The notes beneath the pieces are model-generated. The model did not search any database. It saw only the letters and a program-made list of their open reading frames with translations, and was not told where the DNA came from. The translations under genes were made by a program, and so were the position numbers. From positions 992,001 to 1,056,000 of the forward strand of contig NZ_CP038256.1 in the NCBI RefSeq assembly GCF_004564075.1: a stretch of 64,000 bases of DNA, read 5' to 3'. Source of the DNA: Microbacterium sediminis (GTDB lineage Bacteria > Actinomycetota > Actinomycetes > Actinomycetales > Microbacteriaceae). This document shows positions 8,515 to 17,300 of the stretch, piece after piece (position 1 is the first letter of the stretch; every line of letters begins with the position of its first letter).

Positions 8515-8554
8515 GCGCGAGGGCGGCGGGCGTTGCGCATCGTCGCCCTCGCGC
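8515..8554. terminator. Bidirectional stem-loop between convergent genes
   Basis: GCGCGAGGGCG at 8515-8525 pairs exactly with CGCCCTCGCGC at 8544-8554, an 11-bp stem between the ABC ATPase stop and the convergent membrane-protein gene. There is no U-tract, so termination efficiency is uncertain. Confidence 0.6.
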
Positions 8555-8562
8555 GGTGGCGC

Positions 8563-8982
8563 TCAACCGCGGCGGATGAAGTACCAGTTCGCGAGCAGCC
8601 AGACGGCCGCCAGGAGCAGGAGCATGGCCGCGCTGATCAGCGAGAACAGGGGATCGTCGACGACGATCGACACGACGAACTGCGCCATCGACGCGAGCAG
8701 CGCGGCGACGCCGACCGCGGCGAGCGCCTTTCCGGCCGCCGCGCGATCGCGCTCGTCGGCGAACTCGAGGGCGTTCACGCGCTCCAGGTCGCCCGCACCG
8801 CGGCGCCGGGCGAAGGCCGAGGCGAGCGCGCCGAGCACGGCACCCACGATGAGGATGATGCCGGGCGTGACCCGGTCGGCCACGATGAGCCAGATGCCGA
8901 ACACCGCCATCGCGCCGTAGATGACGGTGTTGAGGATCGAGATGGGCCAGCGGAACCGCTTGCCGGGCTCAGGCGTCGACAT
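8563..8982 (-). CDS. Small four-helix membrane protein, DUF2178-like
   Basis: 139 residues with two hydrophobic segments before and two after a charged central loop containing [19 protein letters not shown]-type loop between helix pairs, and pairing with a small XRE repressor, is the pattern of DUF2178-type proteins; the family assignment is tentative and the function unknown. Its start overlaps the end of the XRE gene by 14 bp, so the two are translationally coupled and probably controlled by the three operators upstream. Confidence 0.8.
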   Translation of the reverse strand: MSTPEPGKRFRWPISILNTVIYGAMAVFGIWLIVADRVTPGIILIVGAVLGALASAFARRRGAGDLERVNALEFADERDRAAAGKALAAVGVAALLASMAQFVVSIVVDDPLFSLISAAMLLLLAAVWLLANWYFIRRG

Positions 8983-9163
8983 CGAAGACCTCCTCGACCG
9001 TGGTGCCGAAATAGCGCGCGAGGTGCACGGCGAGCGTGAGGGAGGGGTCGTACCGCCCCGTCTCGATCGCGTTGATCGTCTGCCTCGAGACGCCCACCGC
9101 GTCGCCGAGTGCCTGCTGCGACAGGCCGCGATCTCCGCGCAGCTCCCTGACCCTGCTCTGCAC
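8969..9163 (-). CDS. Small XRE-family transcriptional regulator
   Basis: 64 residues from a GTG at 9163 with GGAG five bases upstream; an ATG at 9181 is also in frame but abuts the first operator. Almost the whole protein is one helix-turn-helix: LRGDRGLSQQALGDAVGVSRQTINAIETGRYDPSLTLA is interrupted nowhere, and the end [11 protein letters not shown] is typical of YozG/PF01381 mini-repressors. It likely binds the three 18-bp palindromes at 9183-9246 to control itself, the membrane protein behind it and the divergent gene at 9265. Confidence 0.88.
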   Translation of the reverse strand: MQSRVRELRGDRGLSQQALGDAVGVSRQTINAIETGRYDPSLTLAVHLARYFGTTVEEVFDVDA

Positions 9164-9182
9164 GCTCACTCCGTGACTCATA

Positions 9183-9246
9183 TGTAAAGCACACTTGACA
9201 CCGTCGGAGATGTCAAGCAAGCTTGTCATGTCAAGGCCACTTTACA
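9183..9246. promoter_or_regulatory. Three 18-bp palindromic operators
   Basis: TGTAAAGCACACTTGACA (9183-9200), TGTCAAGCAAGCTTGTCA (9211-9228) and TGTCAAGGCCACTTTACA (9229-9246) share TGT(A/C)AAG-N4-CTT(G/T)-ACA. The last two abut and the first is 10 bp away. They fill the gap between the XRE repressor and the divergent membrane-protein gene, the expected place for its operator. Confidence 0.75.
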
Positions 9247-9264
9247 CCTCACGGGAGCCCCTCC

Positions 9265-9750
9265 ATGTACGACGCACTGGTCGCCTTCACCGAGTCCCTT
9301 CCCGCCTGGGCACACTGGCTCGGGGTGATGCTCGTCTCCGCCATCCCCTTCGTCGAGTCGTACTTCGGCACGCTCATCGGCGTGCTCGCGGGCGTCCCCA
9401 CGGTCGTCGCCGTGATCGCCGCGATCATCGGCAACGTCGTCTCGATGCTCGCCTTCGTCTTCGCCGGCGCCGGCGCCCGACGCAAGGTGCTCGCCGGCCG
9501 CGGTCCGGGCGAGGGGGAGCCGGAGCTGTCGCCGCGCAAGCAGCGGTTCAAGAAGATGTTCGACCGCTTCGGGGTGCCGGGGGTGAGCCTGCTCGGCCAG
9601 ACGCTGCTGCCCTCCCAGATCACCTCCGGCCTGATGGTCTCGTTCGGCGCCAGCCGCAACCAGGTGATCTTCTGGCAGATCCTCTCGATCATCATCTGGG
9701 CGATCGCCTTCGCCGTCCTCGGCAACCTGGGTCTCGTCGCGCTGCGCTGA
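9265..9750 (+). CDS. Putative small multidrug export-like membrane protein
   Basis: 161 residues from ATG with GGGAG nine bases upstream. Four to five hydrophobic segments are split by a charged loop (RRKVLAGRGPGEGEPE, SPRKQRFKKMFDRFG). The N-terminal AIPFVESYFGTLIG and later LLGQTLLPSQITSGLM resemble the Sm_multidrug_ex (PF06695) group and related DedA-like proteins; assignment is tentative. The leader contains the XRE operators, so it is probably repressed together with the divergent operon. Confidence 0.72.
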   Translation: MYDALVAFTESLPAWAHWLGVMLVSAIPFVESYFGTLIGVLAGVPTVVAVIAAIIGNVVSMLAFVFAGAGARRKVLAGRGPGEGEPELSPRKQRFKKMFDRFGVPGVSLLGQTLLPSQITSGLMVSFGASRNQVIFWQILSIIIWAIAFAVLGNLGLVALR

Positions 9751-9831
9751 GCTCTCGACGTCGCGCGGCCGGTACCCGGGGAGGGCACCGGCCGCGTCGT
9801 CGTGACCGGTTCGCGTGTCGGAGGTGCGCGC

Positions 9832-9837
9832 TAGCGT
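9832..9837 (+). promoter_or_regulatory. -10 box for leaderless FAD oxidoreductase
   Basis: TAGCGT ends seven bases before the ATG at 9845, the spacing seen for several leaderless genes in this window. Confidence 0.45.
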
Positions 9838-9844
9838 GCGTGCC

Positions 9845-11170
9845 ATGACGACGACTCACGACGATCTGCGCGCCGGACTGACCGGCACCGTGGTCACCGC
9901 GTCCGATCCCGACTGGGACGACGCGCGGCTGTTCCACTCGGGCATCGGCGAGCCCGACCTCATCGTCCGCCCGGCCGACATCGACGACGTGCGCGCGGCG
10001 GTGACCTACGCCGCCCGCGCCGACCTGCCCGTCGTCGTGCGTGGCGGCGGGCACAGCGCCTGGGGCTCCGTTCCGGGCGGCATGACGATCGACCTCTCGG
10101 ACCTGCGCGACATCGCCGTCGACGGCACGCGCGTGCGCGTCGGCGGCGGCGCCACGTGGGGCGCGGTGGCGGCGGCGATCGCCCCGCGCGGTCTCGGCAT
10201 CAGCTCGGGCGACACCGCATCGGTGGGCGTGGGCGGGCTCACCCTCGGCGGCGGCATCGGATGGATGGTGCGGGCCTGGGGGCTCGCCGCCGATCAGCTC
10301 GTCGGCGTGCAGCTGGTCACGGCCGCCGGCGATGTCGTCGAGGCGACCGACGCCACCGAGCCCGAGCTCCTGTGGGCGCTGCGCGGCGGCGGCGGCAACT
10401 TCGGGGTCGTCACCCGATTCGACTTCGAGGCGCACCCGCTGCCGGCCCTCGTGTGGGTCGAGCTGGCGGTCGCCGGCGACGCCCGCCCCGCGCTGCGCGC
10501 GCTGCGTGACGTGCTGCGCGACGCCCCGCGCGAGCTCACCGCCACCTACATGGACGTGCCGGCCATGGATCCGAGCGCGCCTCCCGGCGCATCCATCACG
10601 GCATGCTGGCTGGGCGACGAGGCCGACGCCCGCCGGCTGCTGGCGCCGGTGCTGGCCGCCCCCGGCGTCACCGAGGTCGCGTTCGGGCCCGCCGCCTACC
10701 CGGAGATCCTGGCCGACATGCCGCCGGCCGACCCCGCGCGGCCGGCGCCCGGGTTCGTCGGCGGCAACACGCTGCTCGTCGAGCTGGACGACGACGTGAT
10801 CGACCGGCTGGTGGCGTTCCGCGAGGCGCAGCCGGCGTCGGTGGTGTTCCTCCGGTCGCTCGGCGGCGCGTACGGCGACGTCGCCGCGGCGGCCACCGCG
10901 TTCCCCGCGCGCGGGGCGACGTGGTTCGCGATGGCCGGCGCCTTCGACGGGCCGCACCTCGACGGCGCCGAGCGGGCGCGCGTCGAGGCGGACTGGGCGG
11001 CGATCGCGCGGGAGGGTGCCGGCGTGTACGGCAACTTCCTCACCACGACCGATCCCGCGGTGGCGGCCACGCTGTATCCCGCCGACACGATGGCGCGGCT
11101 GAGCCGGGTCAAGCGCGCCTGGGACCCCGGCAACGTGTTCCGCCGCAACCACAACGTCCGGCCCGCCTGA
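9845..11170 (+). CDS. FAD-binding (PCMH/BBE) oxidoreductase
   Basis: 441 residues from ATG 9845. The PCMH FAD-binding domain spans about 40-210 with PVVVRGGGHSAWG, where the His is the usual covalent FAD attachment site, and LTLGGGIGWMVRAWGL; the BBE domain lies at the C-terminus (GVYGNFL, then VKRAWDPGNVFRRNHNV). The Cys used by bicovalent relatives (GxCxxVG region) is replaced: the sequence reads SSGDTASVG, so attachment through His alone is likely. Relatives oxidise sugars or secondary metabolites; the substrate cannot be told. It is a single gene, convergent with gnd. Confidence 0.9.
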   Translation: MTTTHDDLRAGLTGTVVTASDPDWDDARLFHSGIGEPDLIVRPADIDDVRAAVTYAARADLPVVVRGGGHSAWGSVPGGMTIDLSDLRDIAVDGTRVRVGGGATWGAVAAAIAPRGLGISSGDTASVGVGGLTLGGGIGWMVRAWGLAADQLVGVQLVTAAGDVVEATDATEPELLWALRGGGGNFGVVTRFDFEAHPLPALVWVELAVAGDARPALRALRDVLRDAPRELTATYMDVPAMDPSAPPGASITACWLGDEADARRLLAPVLAAPGVTEVAFGPAAYPEILADMPPADPARPAPGFVGGNTLLVELDDDVIDRLVAFREAQPASVVFLRSLGGAYGDVAAAATAFPARGATWFAMAGAFDGPHLDGAERARVEADWAAIAREGAGVYGNFLTTTDPAVAATLYPADTMARLSRVKRAWDPGNVFRRNHNVRPA

Positions 11171-11206
11171 GCGGACCGGACGTCGGGGGAGCGGGCGGGG
11201 CGCCCG

Positions 11207-12652
11207 TCAGTGCGTGTCTTCCGCCTCGATCTCGGTGCGGTCGCCCGACCACAGCGTGTGGAAGGTGCCCGGCTTGTCGATGCGCTTGTACGTGTGGGCG
11301 CCGAAGAAGTCGCGCTGCCCCTGCACGAGAGCGGCCGGCAGGCGGTCGGCCCGGATGCCGTCGAAGTACGCGAGCGACGACGAGAACGCCGGCGAGGGGA
11401 TCCCCGCCTGGGCGGCCGCCACGACGACGCGGCGCCAGGCCGCCTGGGCGCGCTCGAACACCTCGACGAAGTACGGCGCCGTCATGAGCACCGGCAGGTC
11501 GGGCGTGGCGGCATAGGCGTCGCTGATGCGGTTGAGGAACTGCGCGCGGATGATGCAGCCCGCGCGCCAGATCTTCGCGATCGCGCCGAGGTCGATGTTC
11601 CAGCCGTACTCGGCCGCGCCCGCGCGGATCTCGTCGAAGCCCTGCGAGTACGCCACGATCTTCGATGCGAACAGCGCCAGGCGCACGTCCTCGATGAACG
11701 CGTCGACGTCGTCGACCTGGAAGGCCTCCTGCGGGCCGGGAAGCTCGGCGGCGACGGCGCGCTGCTCGGGGTGCGACGACAGCGAGCGGGCGAACGTGGC
11801 CTCGGCGATGCCCGAGACGGGCACGCCGAGCGAGAGGGCGGTCTGCACCGTCCACGCGCCCGTGCCCTTGGCGCCGGCCTGGTCGAGGATCACGTCGACG
11901 AGCGGCTTGCCCGTCTCCCCGTCGACCTGGCGGAGCACCTCGGCGGTGATCTCGATGAGGTACGACTCCAGCTCGCCGGTGTTCCACTCGGCGAAGACGT
12001 CGGCGATCTCGGCCGGCGACTTGCCGGTGCCGCGGCGGATGAGGTCGTACGCCTCGGCGATCAGCTGCATGTCGGCGTACTCGATGCCGTTGTGCACCAT
12101 CTTCACGAAGTGCCCGGCGCCGTCGTGGCCCACGTGCGTGACGCACGGCTCGCCCTCGGCGACGGCGGCGATCGACTTCAGGATCGGCCCGAGCGTGACC
12201 CATGACTCGTCGGAGCCGCCCGGCATGATCGAGGGCCCGTGCAGCGCGCCCTCCTCGCCGCCCGAGATCCCGGCGCCGACGAAATTGATCCCCGTCTCGC
12301 GCACGGCCTTCTCGCGGCGGATCGTGTCGGTGAACAGCGCGTTGCCGCCGTCGACGATGATGTCGCCCGGCTCGAACACGTTCACGAGCTCGTTGATGAC
12401 GGCGTCGGTGCCGGTGCCGGCCTTGACCATGATGATCGCGGTGCGCGGCTTGGTCAGCGCCGCCGCGAACTCCGTGTAGTCGTAGGTCGGGATGAAGCCG
12501 GCCTCGGGGTGCTCGGCGATGAGGGTGTCGGTCTTCTCACGGCTCCGGTTGTACACCGCGACGGTGTTGCCCTCGCGGCTGGCGAGGTTGCGCGCCAGGT
12601 TGGACCCCATCACGGCGAGGCCCACGACTCCGATGTTGGCGGTGGCGGCCAT
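11207..12652 (-). CDS. gnd: 6-phosphogluconate dehydrogenase, decarboxylating
   Basis: 481 residues, the usual length of the long NADP form. N-terminal Rossmann NIGVVGLAVMGSNLARN with NRS at the end of the second strand, IIVDGGNALFTDT, catalytic loop GISGGEEGALHGPS and VGHDGAGHFVKMVHNGIEY. It converts 6-phosphogluconate to ribulose-5-phosphate and CO2 in the oxidative pentose phosphate pathway, feeding ribose to Prs. Its ribosome site AAGGAC lies inside the last codons of a 41-residue ORF three bases upstream, so the two are probably coupled. Confidence 0.97.
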   Translation of the reverse strand: MAATANIGVVGLAVMGSNLARNLASREGNTVAVYNRSREKTDTLIAEHPEAGFIPTYDYTEFAAALTKPRTAIIMVKAGTGTDAVINELVNVFEPGDIIVDGGNALFTDTIRREKAVRETGINFVGAGISGGEEGALHGPSIMPGGSDESWVTLGPILKSIAAVAEGEPCVTHVGHDGAGHFVKMVHNGIEYADMQLIAEAYDLIRRGTGKSPAEIADVFAEWNTGELESYLIEITAEVLRQVDGETGKPLVDVILDQAGAKGTGAWTVQTALSLGVPVSGIAEATFARSLSSHPEQRAVAAELPGPQEAFQVDDVDAFIEDVRLALFASKIVAYSQGFDEIRAGAAEYGWNIDLGAIAKIWRAGCIIRAQFLNRISDAYAATPDLPVLMTAPYFVEVFERAQAAWRRVVVAAAQAGIPSPAFSSSLAYFDGIRADRLPAALVQGQRDFFGAHTYKRIDKPGTFHTLWSGDRTEIEAEDTH

Positions 12653-12655
12653 GGC

Positions 12656-12781
12656 TCAGTCCTTGCGGTAGCCGGCGCGGCCGAGCGAGAAGAACGCTCC
12701 GACGATGGTGACGGCGGCGATGGCGGACACTCCGCCGATCACCCAGGCAACGACATGCGACAGCGCGGCGGCGTCGAGCAT
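12656..12781 (-). CDS. 41-residue single-pass membrane peptide upstream of gnd
   Basis: ATG at 12781 is preceded by AGAAGGAG seven bases upstream, one of the best ribosome sites in the window. The peptide starts MLDAAALSHVVAWVIGG, continues with a hydrophobic stretch through IAAVTIVGAFF and ends in a basic tail GRAGYRKD; one transmembrane helix with the C-terminus inside by the positive-inside rule. It stops three bases before gnd. No homologue is recognised; it could be a leader peptide tuning gnd translation or a small membrane protein. Confidence 0.7.
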   Translation of the reverse strand: MLDAAALSHVVAWVIGGVSAIAAVTIVGAFFSLGRAGYRKD

Positions 12782-12877
12782 TCGGCAACTCCTTCTGGGG
12801 ACGGATCGCTCCGAACGGAGCGCGCTCCCAGGCTATCGCCCGACGAGGCCGATTCGGCGTGCGCCCGACACGTCGGG

Positions 12878-12883
12878 TAGCAT
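12878..12883 (+). promoter_or_regulatory. Candidate -10 box for rplY
   Basis: TAGCAT follows directly on a CCCGAC-AC-GTCGGG palindrome (12864-12877). If used, it gives a leader of about 155 nt before the rplY start. No clear -35 is seen. Confidence 0.35.
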
Positions 12884-13003
12884 AGGGGAGACCTCGGCGA
12901 GGGATCTTCGTGCGTGCGCGCGGCGAATCCGTAATCGACGCGGTGATGCGGGCCCGGTGGCTCTCCTCACGCGTTGCGTTCGAGTCGAGAAAACACAGAC
13001 CAC

Positions 13004-13026
13004 CACGGCGAACACGCATCGCCGTG
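13004..13026 (+). promoter_or_regulatory. Leader hairpin before rplY
   Basis: CACGGCGA (13004-13011) pairs exactly with TCGCCGTG (13019-13026) around a 7-nt loop, ending a few bases before the GAGGAG ribosome site. It could be a leader element for translational control; that is inference. Confidence 0.4.
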
Positions 13027-13044
13027 TGCACGAGGAGAACATCA

Positions 13045-13647
13045 ATGTCCGAGAACTTCACCCTGAACGCGGACGTCCGCACCGAGTTCGGCAAGGGCTT
13101 CGCCCGCCGTCTGCGCGCGGCCGGCAAGATCCCCGCCGTCATCTACGGCCACGGCGGCGAGCCCGTCCACGTCGCCCTCCCGGGCCACGAGACCGCGCTG
13201 ATCGTGCGCCACGCCAACGCGCTCATCGAGCTGTCGATCGAGGGCAAGCAGGAGCTCGTGCTCGTCAAGGACGTGCAGAAGGACCCGGTGCGCCAGGTCA
13301 TCGAGCACATCGACCTGATCGTCGTGAAGCAGGGCGAGAAGATCACCGTCGACGTGCCGATCGTCGTCACGGGCGAGTCGTTCCCCGGCACCATCCACAC
13401 GCTCGAGACCACGTCGCTGTCGGTCGAGGTCGAGGCGACCCACATCCCCGAGCACTTCGAGGTCTCGGTCGAGGGCCTCGAGGACGGCGCGCACATCACG
13501 GCCGGCGACGTCACCCTGCCGCAGGGCGCCTCGCTCGTCACCGACGCCGAGACGCTCGTCGTCGCCATCTCGACCCCGCGCGGCGAGGTCGAGGCCGAGG
13601 GCGAGGAGTCGGCCGACGAGACCGCGGCCGCGGAGTCGGCCGAGTAA
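13045..13647 (+). CDS. rplY: 50S ribosomal protein L25/general stress protein Ctc
   Basis: 200 residues from ATG 13045 with GAGGAG upstream. The N-terminal L25 domain (NADVRTEFGKGFARRLRAAGKIPAVIYG) binds 5S rRNA; the C-terminal TL5/Ctc beta domain follows (VDVPIVVTGES, DGAHITAGDVTLPQG), with an acidic Glu/Ala tail. The long form is standard in Actinobacteria. It precedes pth and mfd in the same direction, and a strong stem-loop separates it from pth. Confidence 0.96.
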   Translation: MSENFTLNADVRTEFGKGFARRLRAAGKIPAVIYGHGGEPVHVALPGHETALIVRHANALIELSIEGKQELVLVKDVQKDPVRQVIEHIDLIVVKQGEKITVDVPIVVTGESFPGTIHTLETTSLSVEVEATHIPEHFEVSVEGLEDGAHITAGDVTLPQGASLVTDAETLVVAISTPRGEVEAEGEESADETAAAESAE

Positions 13648-13664
13648 GTCGGAACAGCTTTTCC

Positions 13665-13699
13665 GGAAGGGGGTGCGGCATCACGTCGCACCCCCTTCC
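13665..13699 (+). terminator. Stem-loop after rplY
   Basis: GGAAGGGGGTGCG pairs perfectly with CGCACCCCCTTCC around a 9-nt loop, 18 bases after the rplY stop. There is no U-tract. The stem resembles that between eno and ftsB (GGAAGGGGGAGC). Confidence 0.65.
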
Positions 13700-13719
13700 G
13701 CCGTCGTAGGAGCGAACCC

Positions 13720-14307
13720 ATGGCCGAGACGTGGCTGGTGGTCGGACTCGGCAACCCCGGGCCGAAGTATGAGCTGACGCGACACAACGTCGGCCAGATG
13801 GTCATCGACGAGCTCGCCGATCGGATGAGCGCGTCGTTCACGCAGCAGAAGCAGGCGGGCGCGCGCGTCGCCGAGGGGCGGCTGCGCATGGGTGGCGCGA
13901 AGATCATCGCGGCCAAGCCGAACTCGTACATGAACGTCTCGGGCGGCCCCGTCTCGTCGCTCGCGCGGTTCTTCAAGATCGAGCCGGACCACGTCATCGT
14001 CGTCCACGATGAGCTCGACATCCCGTTCGACACGATCAAGCTCAAGATCGGCGGCGGGCACGGCGGCCACAACGGGGTGCGCGACGTGGCCAAGGCGCTC
14101 GGCACGCCGGAGTTCACCCGCGTGCGCGTGGGCATCGGTCGCCCGCCCGGGCGCCAGGACCCCGCCGACTGGGTGCTCGATCCTTTCGGGGCCACCGAGC
14201 GCAAGACGCTGCCGATCCTCATCGCCGACGCCGCCGACGCCGTGCAGCTGATCATCGAGGACGGCCTCACCGCGGCCCAGCAGAAGGCCCACGCCCCCAA
14301 GGCGTGA
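13720..14307 (+). CDS. pth: Peptidyl-tRNA hydrolase
   Basis: 195 residues from ATG with TAGGAG upstream. It releases tRNA from stalled peptidyl-tRNA. Conserved LVVGLGNPGPKYELTRHNVG carries the catalytic His and substrate-binding Asn; KPNSYMNVSGGPV and the DELDIPFDTIKLKIGGGHGGHNG lid region follow within the expected positions. It lies between rplY and mfd, the common actinobacterial order. Confidence 0.97.
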   Translation: MAETWLVVGLGNPGPKYELTRHNVGQMVIDELADRMSASFTQQKQAGARVAEGRLRMGGAKIIAAKPNSYMNVSGGPVSSLARFFKIEPDHVIVVHDELDIPFDTIKLKIGGGHGGHNGVRDVAKALGTPEFTRVRVGIGRPPGRQDPADWVLDPFGATERKTLPILIADAADAVQLIIEDGLTAAQQKAHAPKA

Positions 14308-14336
14308 TGTCCAGCCGGGGCCGAGGCGCGCCCGCC

Positions 14337-14342
14337 TAGACT
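14337..14342 (+). promoter_or_regulatory. -10 box for leaderless mfd
   Basis: TAGACT ends six bases before the GTG start of mfd, so transcription should start at or within a base or two of the start codon. Confidence 0.55.
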
Positions 14343-14348
14343 GATCCG

Positions 14349-17300
14349 GTGACTGTTCACGGGATTCCGCGCGCCCTCGACCGCTCCGAATCCTTCCGGG
14401 ACGCCCTCGCGAACTCCGGTGTCGACGCCGACTTCTCGCTCGTCGACGGGCTCGACGCCCCCGCGCTGGCGGCCCTGCTCGACCGCCGCAGCGCCGCCGG
14501 CCGGCCCGGGGCGCTGCTGGTGATCGCCCCCACGGGCCGCCGCGCGGACGCGCTCGGTGCCAGCCTGCAGTCGCTCGTGCCCGGGGCGACCGTGCTGAGC
14601 TTCCCCGCCTGGGAGACCCTGCCGCACGAGCGGCTCAGCCCGAGCGCCGAGACCGTCGGCCGTCGGCTCGAGACGCTGCGCACCCTGGCGGCCTGGGACG
14701 GGACCGCGCCGATCGTCGTGACGGCGTCGGTCCGATCCGCCGTGCAGCCGCTCGCCGCCGGCCTCGCCGACGTCGAGCCCGTCGTTCTCGCCCCGGGCTC
14801 GCGCGGCCGCGAGCTCGACGAGATCGTCGAGGCGCTCGTGGAGCGCGCCTACACCCGCGTCGACATGGTCTCGCGCCGCGGCGAGTTCGCCGTGCGCGGC
14901 GGCATCCTCGACGTCTTCCCGCCCGTGGCGGAACACCCCTACCGCGTGGAGTTCTTCGGCGACGAGGTCGATGCGATCCGGGCGTTCTCGGTCGCCGACC
15001 AGCGATCGCTGCCGGGCGAGGTGGCGCGGGTGGAGCTCGTCCCCAGCCGCGAGCTGCTGCTGACCGCGCAAGTGCGCGAGCGGGCACGCTCGCTGCAGGG
15101 GCGGTTCCCCGGGATCGCCCAGATGCTCGAGAAGATGGCCGAGGGCATCCCCTCCGAGGGCATGGAATCGCTCACGCCCGTCGTCGCCGGCCCCCTCGTG
15201 TCGCTGGCCAGCTACCTGCCCTCGGGCGCCGCCGTCGCGCTCGTCGATCCCGAGCGCGCCATCACGCGCGCGCTCTCGCTCGCCGAGACCAACCGGGAGT
15301 TCCTCGAGGCCGCTTGGAACGCGGCGACGAGCGGCGCGAGCGCGCCGGTGGACCTGGAGACGGGCGACTTCCTCACGATCGGACGGCTGCGCGATGACGT
15401 GCGATCCGGCGGTGGCGTGTGGTGGACGCTGAGCCCCTTCGACTCGGGCGCCGCCGACATGGCCGACGAGTTCGCCGAGGCCGAGCTCGACGTCGAGACC
15501 GACGCGACGGTGCGGGTGCGCGGGTCGGTCGTGCCCTCGTTCCAGGGCAACGTCGACGGGGCCACGGAGCACATCGCCGACCGCGTCCGCGCCGGCTGGG
15601 CCGTCGTCGTGGTCGCGGAGGGCGCGGGCCTCGTGGAGCGGGCGCGCGACGTGCTGAGCGAGCGGGGACTGGCCGCCCGCATCGTCGACACCCTCGACGA
15701 CGCGCCAGAGGGCGGCGTCGTCACGCTCGTGCGGGGCGCGATCGAGCAGGGCTTCGAGTCGGAGGAGGCGCGCCTCGCGGTCCTCAGCGAGAACGAGTTC
15801 TACGGCCGCACGATCGGCGGCACGAACCGCGGCCCCAAGAAGCTCGCGAGCCGGCGTCGCAACGTCGTCGACCCGCTGCAGCTGAAGCCGGGCGACTTCG
15901 TCGTCCACTCCACGCACGGCATCGGCCGGTTCGTGGAGATGACCAAGCGCCAGGTCTCCAGCGGCGGCCGCAACGCCGTCAAGACCGAGCGCGACTACCT
16001 CGTGCTCGAGTACGCGCCGTCCAAGCGCGGCTACCCGGGCGACAAGCTCTACGTGCCGACCGACCAGCTCGACCTGCTGTCGAAGTACGTCGGCGGCGAG
16101 AGCCCGCAGCTGTCCAAGATGGGCGGCAGCGACTGGTCGCAGGCCAAGAGCAGGGCCCGCAAGGCCGTGCGCGACATCGCCGTCGAGCTCGTGAAGCTCT
16201 ACTCGGCGCGCATGGCGGCCAAGGGGCACGCGTTCGGGCCCGACACGCCCTGGCAGCGCGAGCTCGAGGAGGCGTTCCCCTTCGCCGAGACGCCCGACCA
16301 GCTGCAGACCATCGACGAGATCAAGCGCGACATGGAGCGCCCGATCCCGATGGACCGCCTGCTGTCGGGCGACGTGGGCTTCGGCAAGACCGAGGTCGCC
16401 GTGCGCGCGGCGTTCAAGGCGATCCAGGACGGCAAGCAGGTCGCGATGCTCGTGCCGACCACGCTGCTCGTCAAGCAGCACCTCGAGACGTTCACCGAGC
16501 GCTTCGCCGGCTTCCCCGTGAAGGTCAAGCCGCTCAGCCGGTTCCAGACCGACAAGGAGGCGCGCGAGACGATCCAGGGCCTCCTCGACGGATCGGTCGA
16601 CATGGTGATCGGCACGCATCGCATCCTCACCGAGGGCGTGACGTTCAAGGATCTGGGCCTGCTCATCGTCGACGAGGAGCAGCGCTTCGGCGTCGAGCAC
16701 AAGGACGCCCTGAAGAAGCTCAAGACCAACGTCGACATCCTCGCGATGAGCGCGACGCCCATCCCGCGCACCCTCGAGATGGCCGTGACGGGCATCCGCG
16801 AGATGTCGACGCTGGCCACGCCGCCGGAGGATCGCCACCCGATCCTGTCGTACGTCGGCCCCCGCAACGACAAGCAGCTGGCCGCGGCCATCCGCCGCGA
16901 GCTGCTGCGCGAGGGTCAGGTGTTCTACGTGCACAACCGCGTGCAGTCGATCAACTCCGTCGCGGCCCACCTCGCCGAGCTCGTGCCCGAGGCGCGGATC
17001 GCGGTGGCGCACGGCAAGATGGGCGAGCACCAGCTGGAGCAGGTCGTCGACGACTTCTGGGAGCGCAAGTTCGACGTGCTCGTGTGCACGACGATCATCG
17101 AGACCGGCATCGACATCACCAACGCCAACACGATCATCATCGACCGGGCCGACAAGTACGGCCTCGCCCAGCTGCACCAGCTGCGCGGGCGCGTGGGTCG
17201 CGGCCGCGAGCGCGCCTACGCGTACTTCGTGTACGACGAGAACAAGCCGCTCAGCGAGACCGCCGCCGACCGCCTGCAGACGATCGCGGTGCACAACGAC

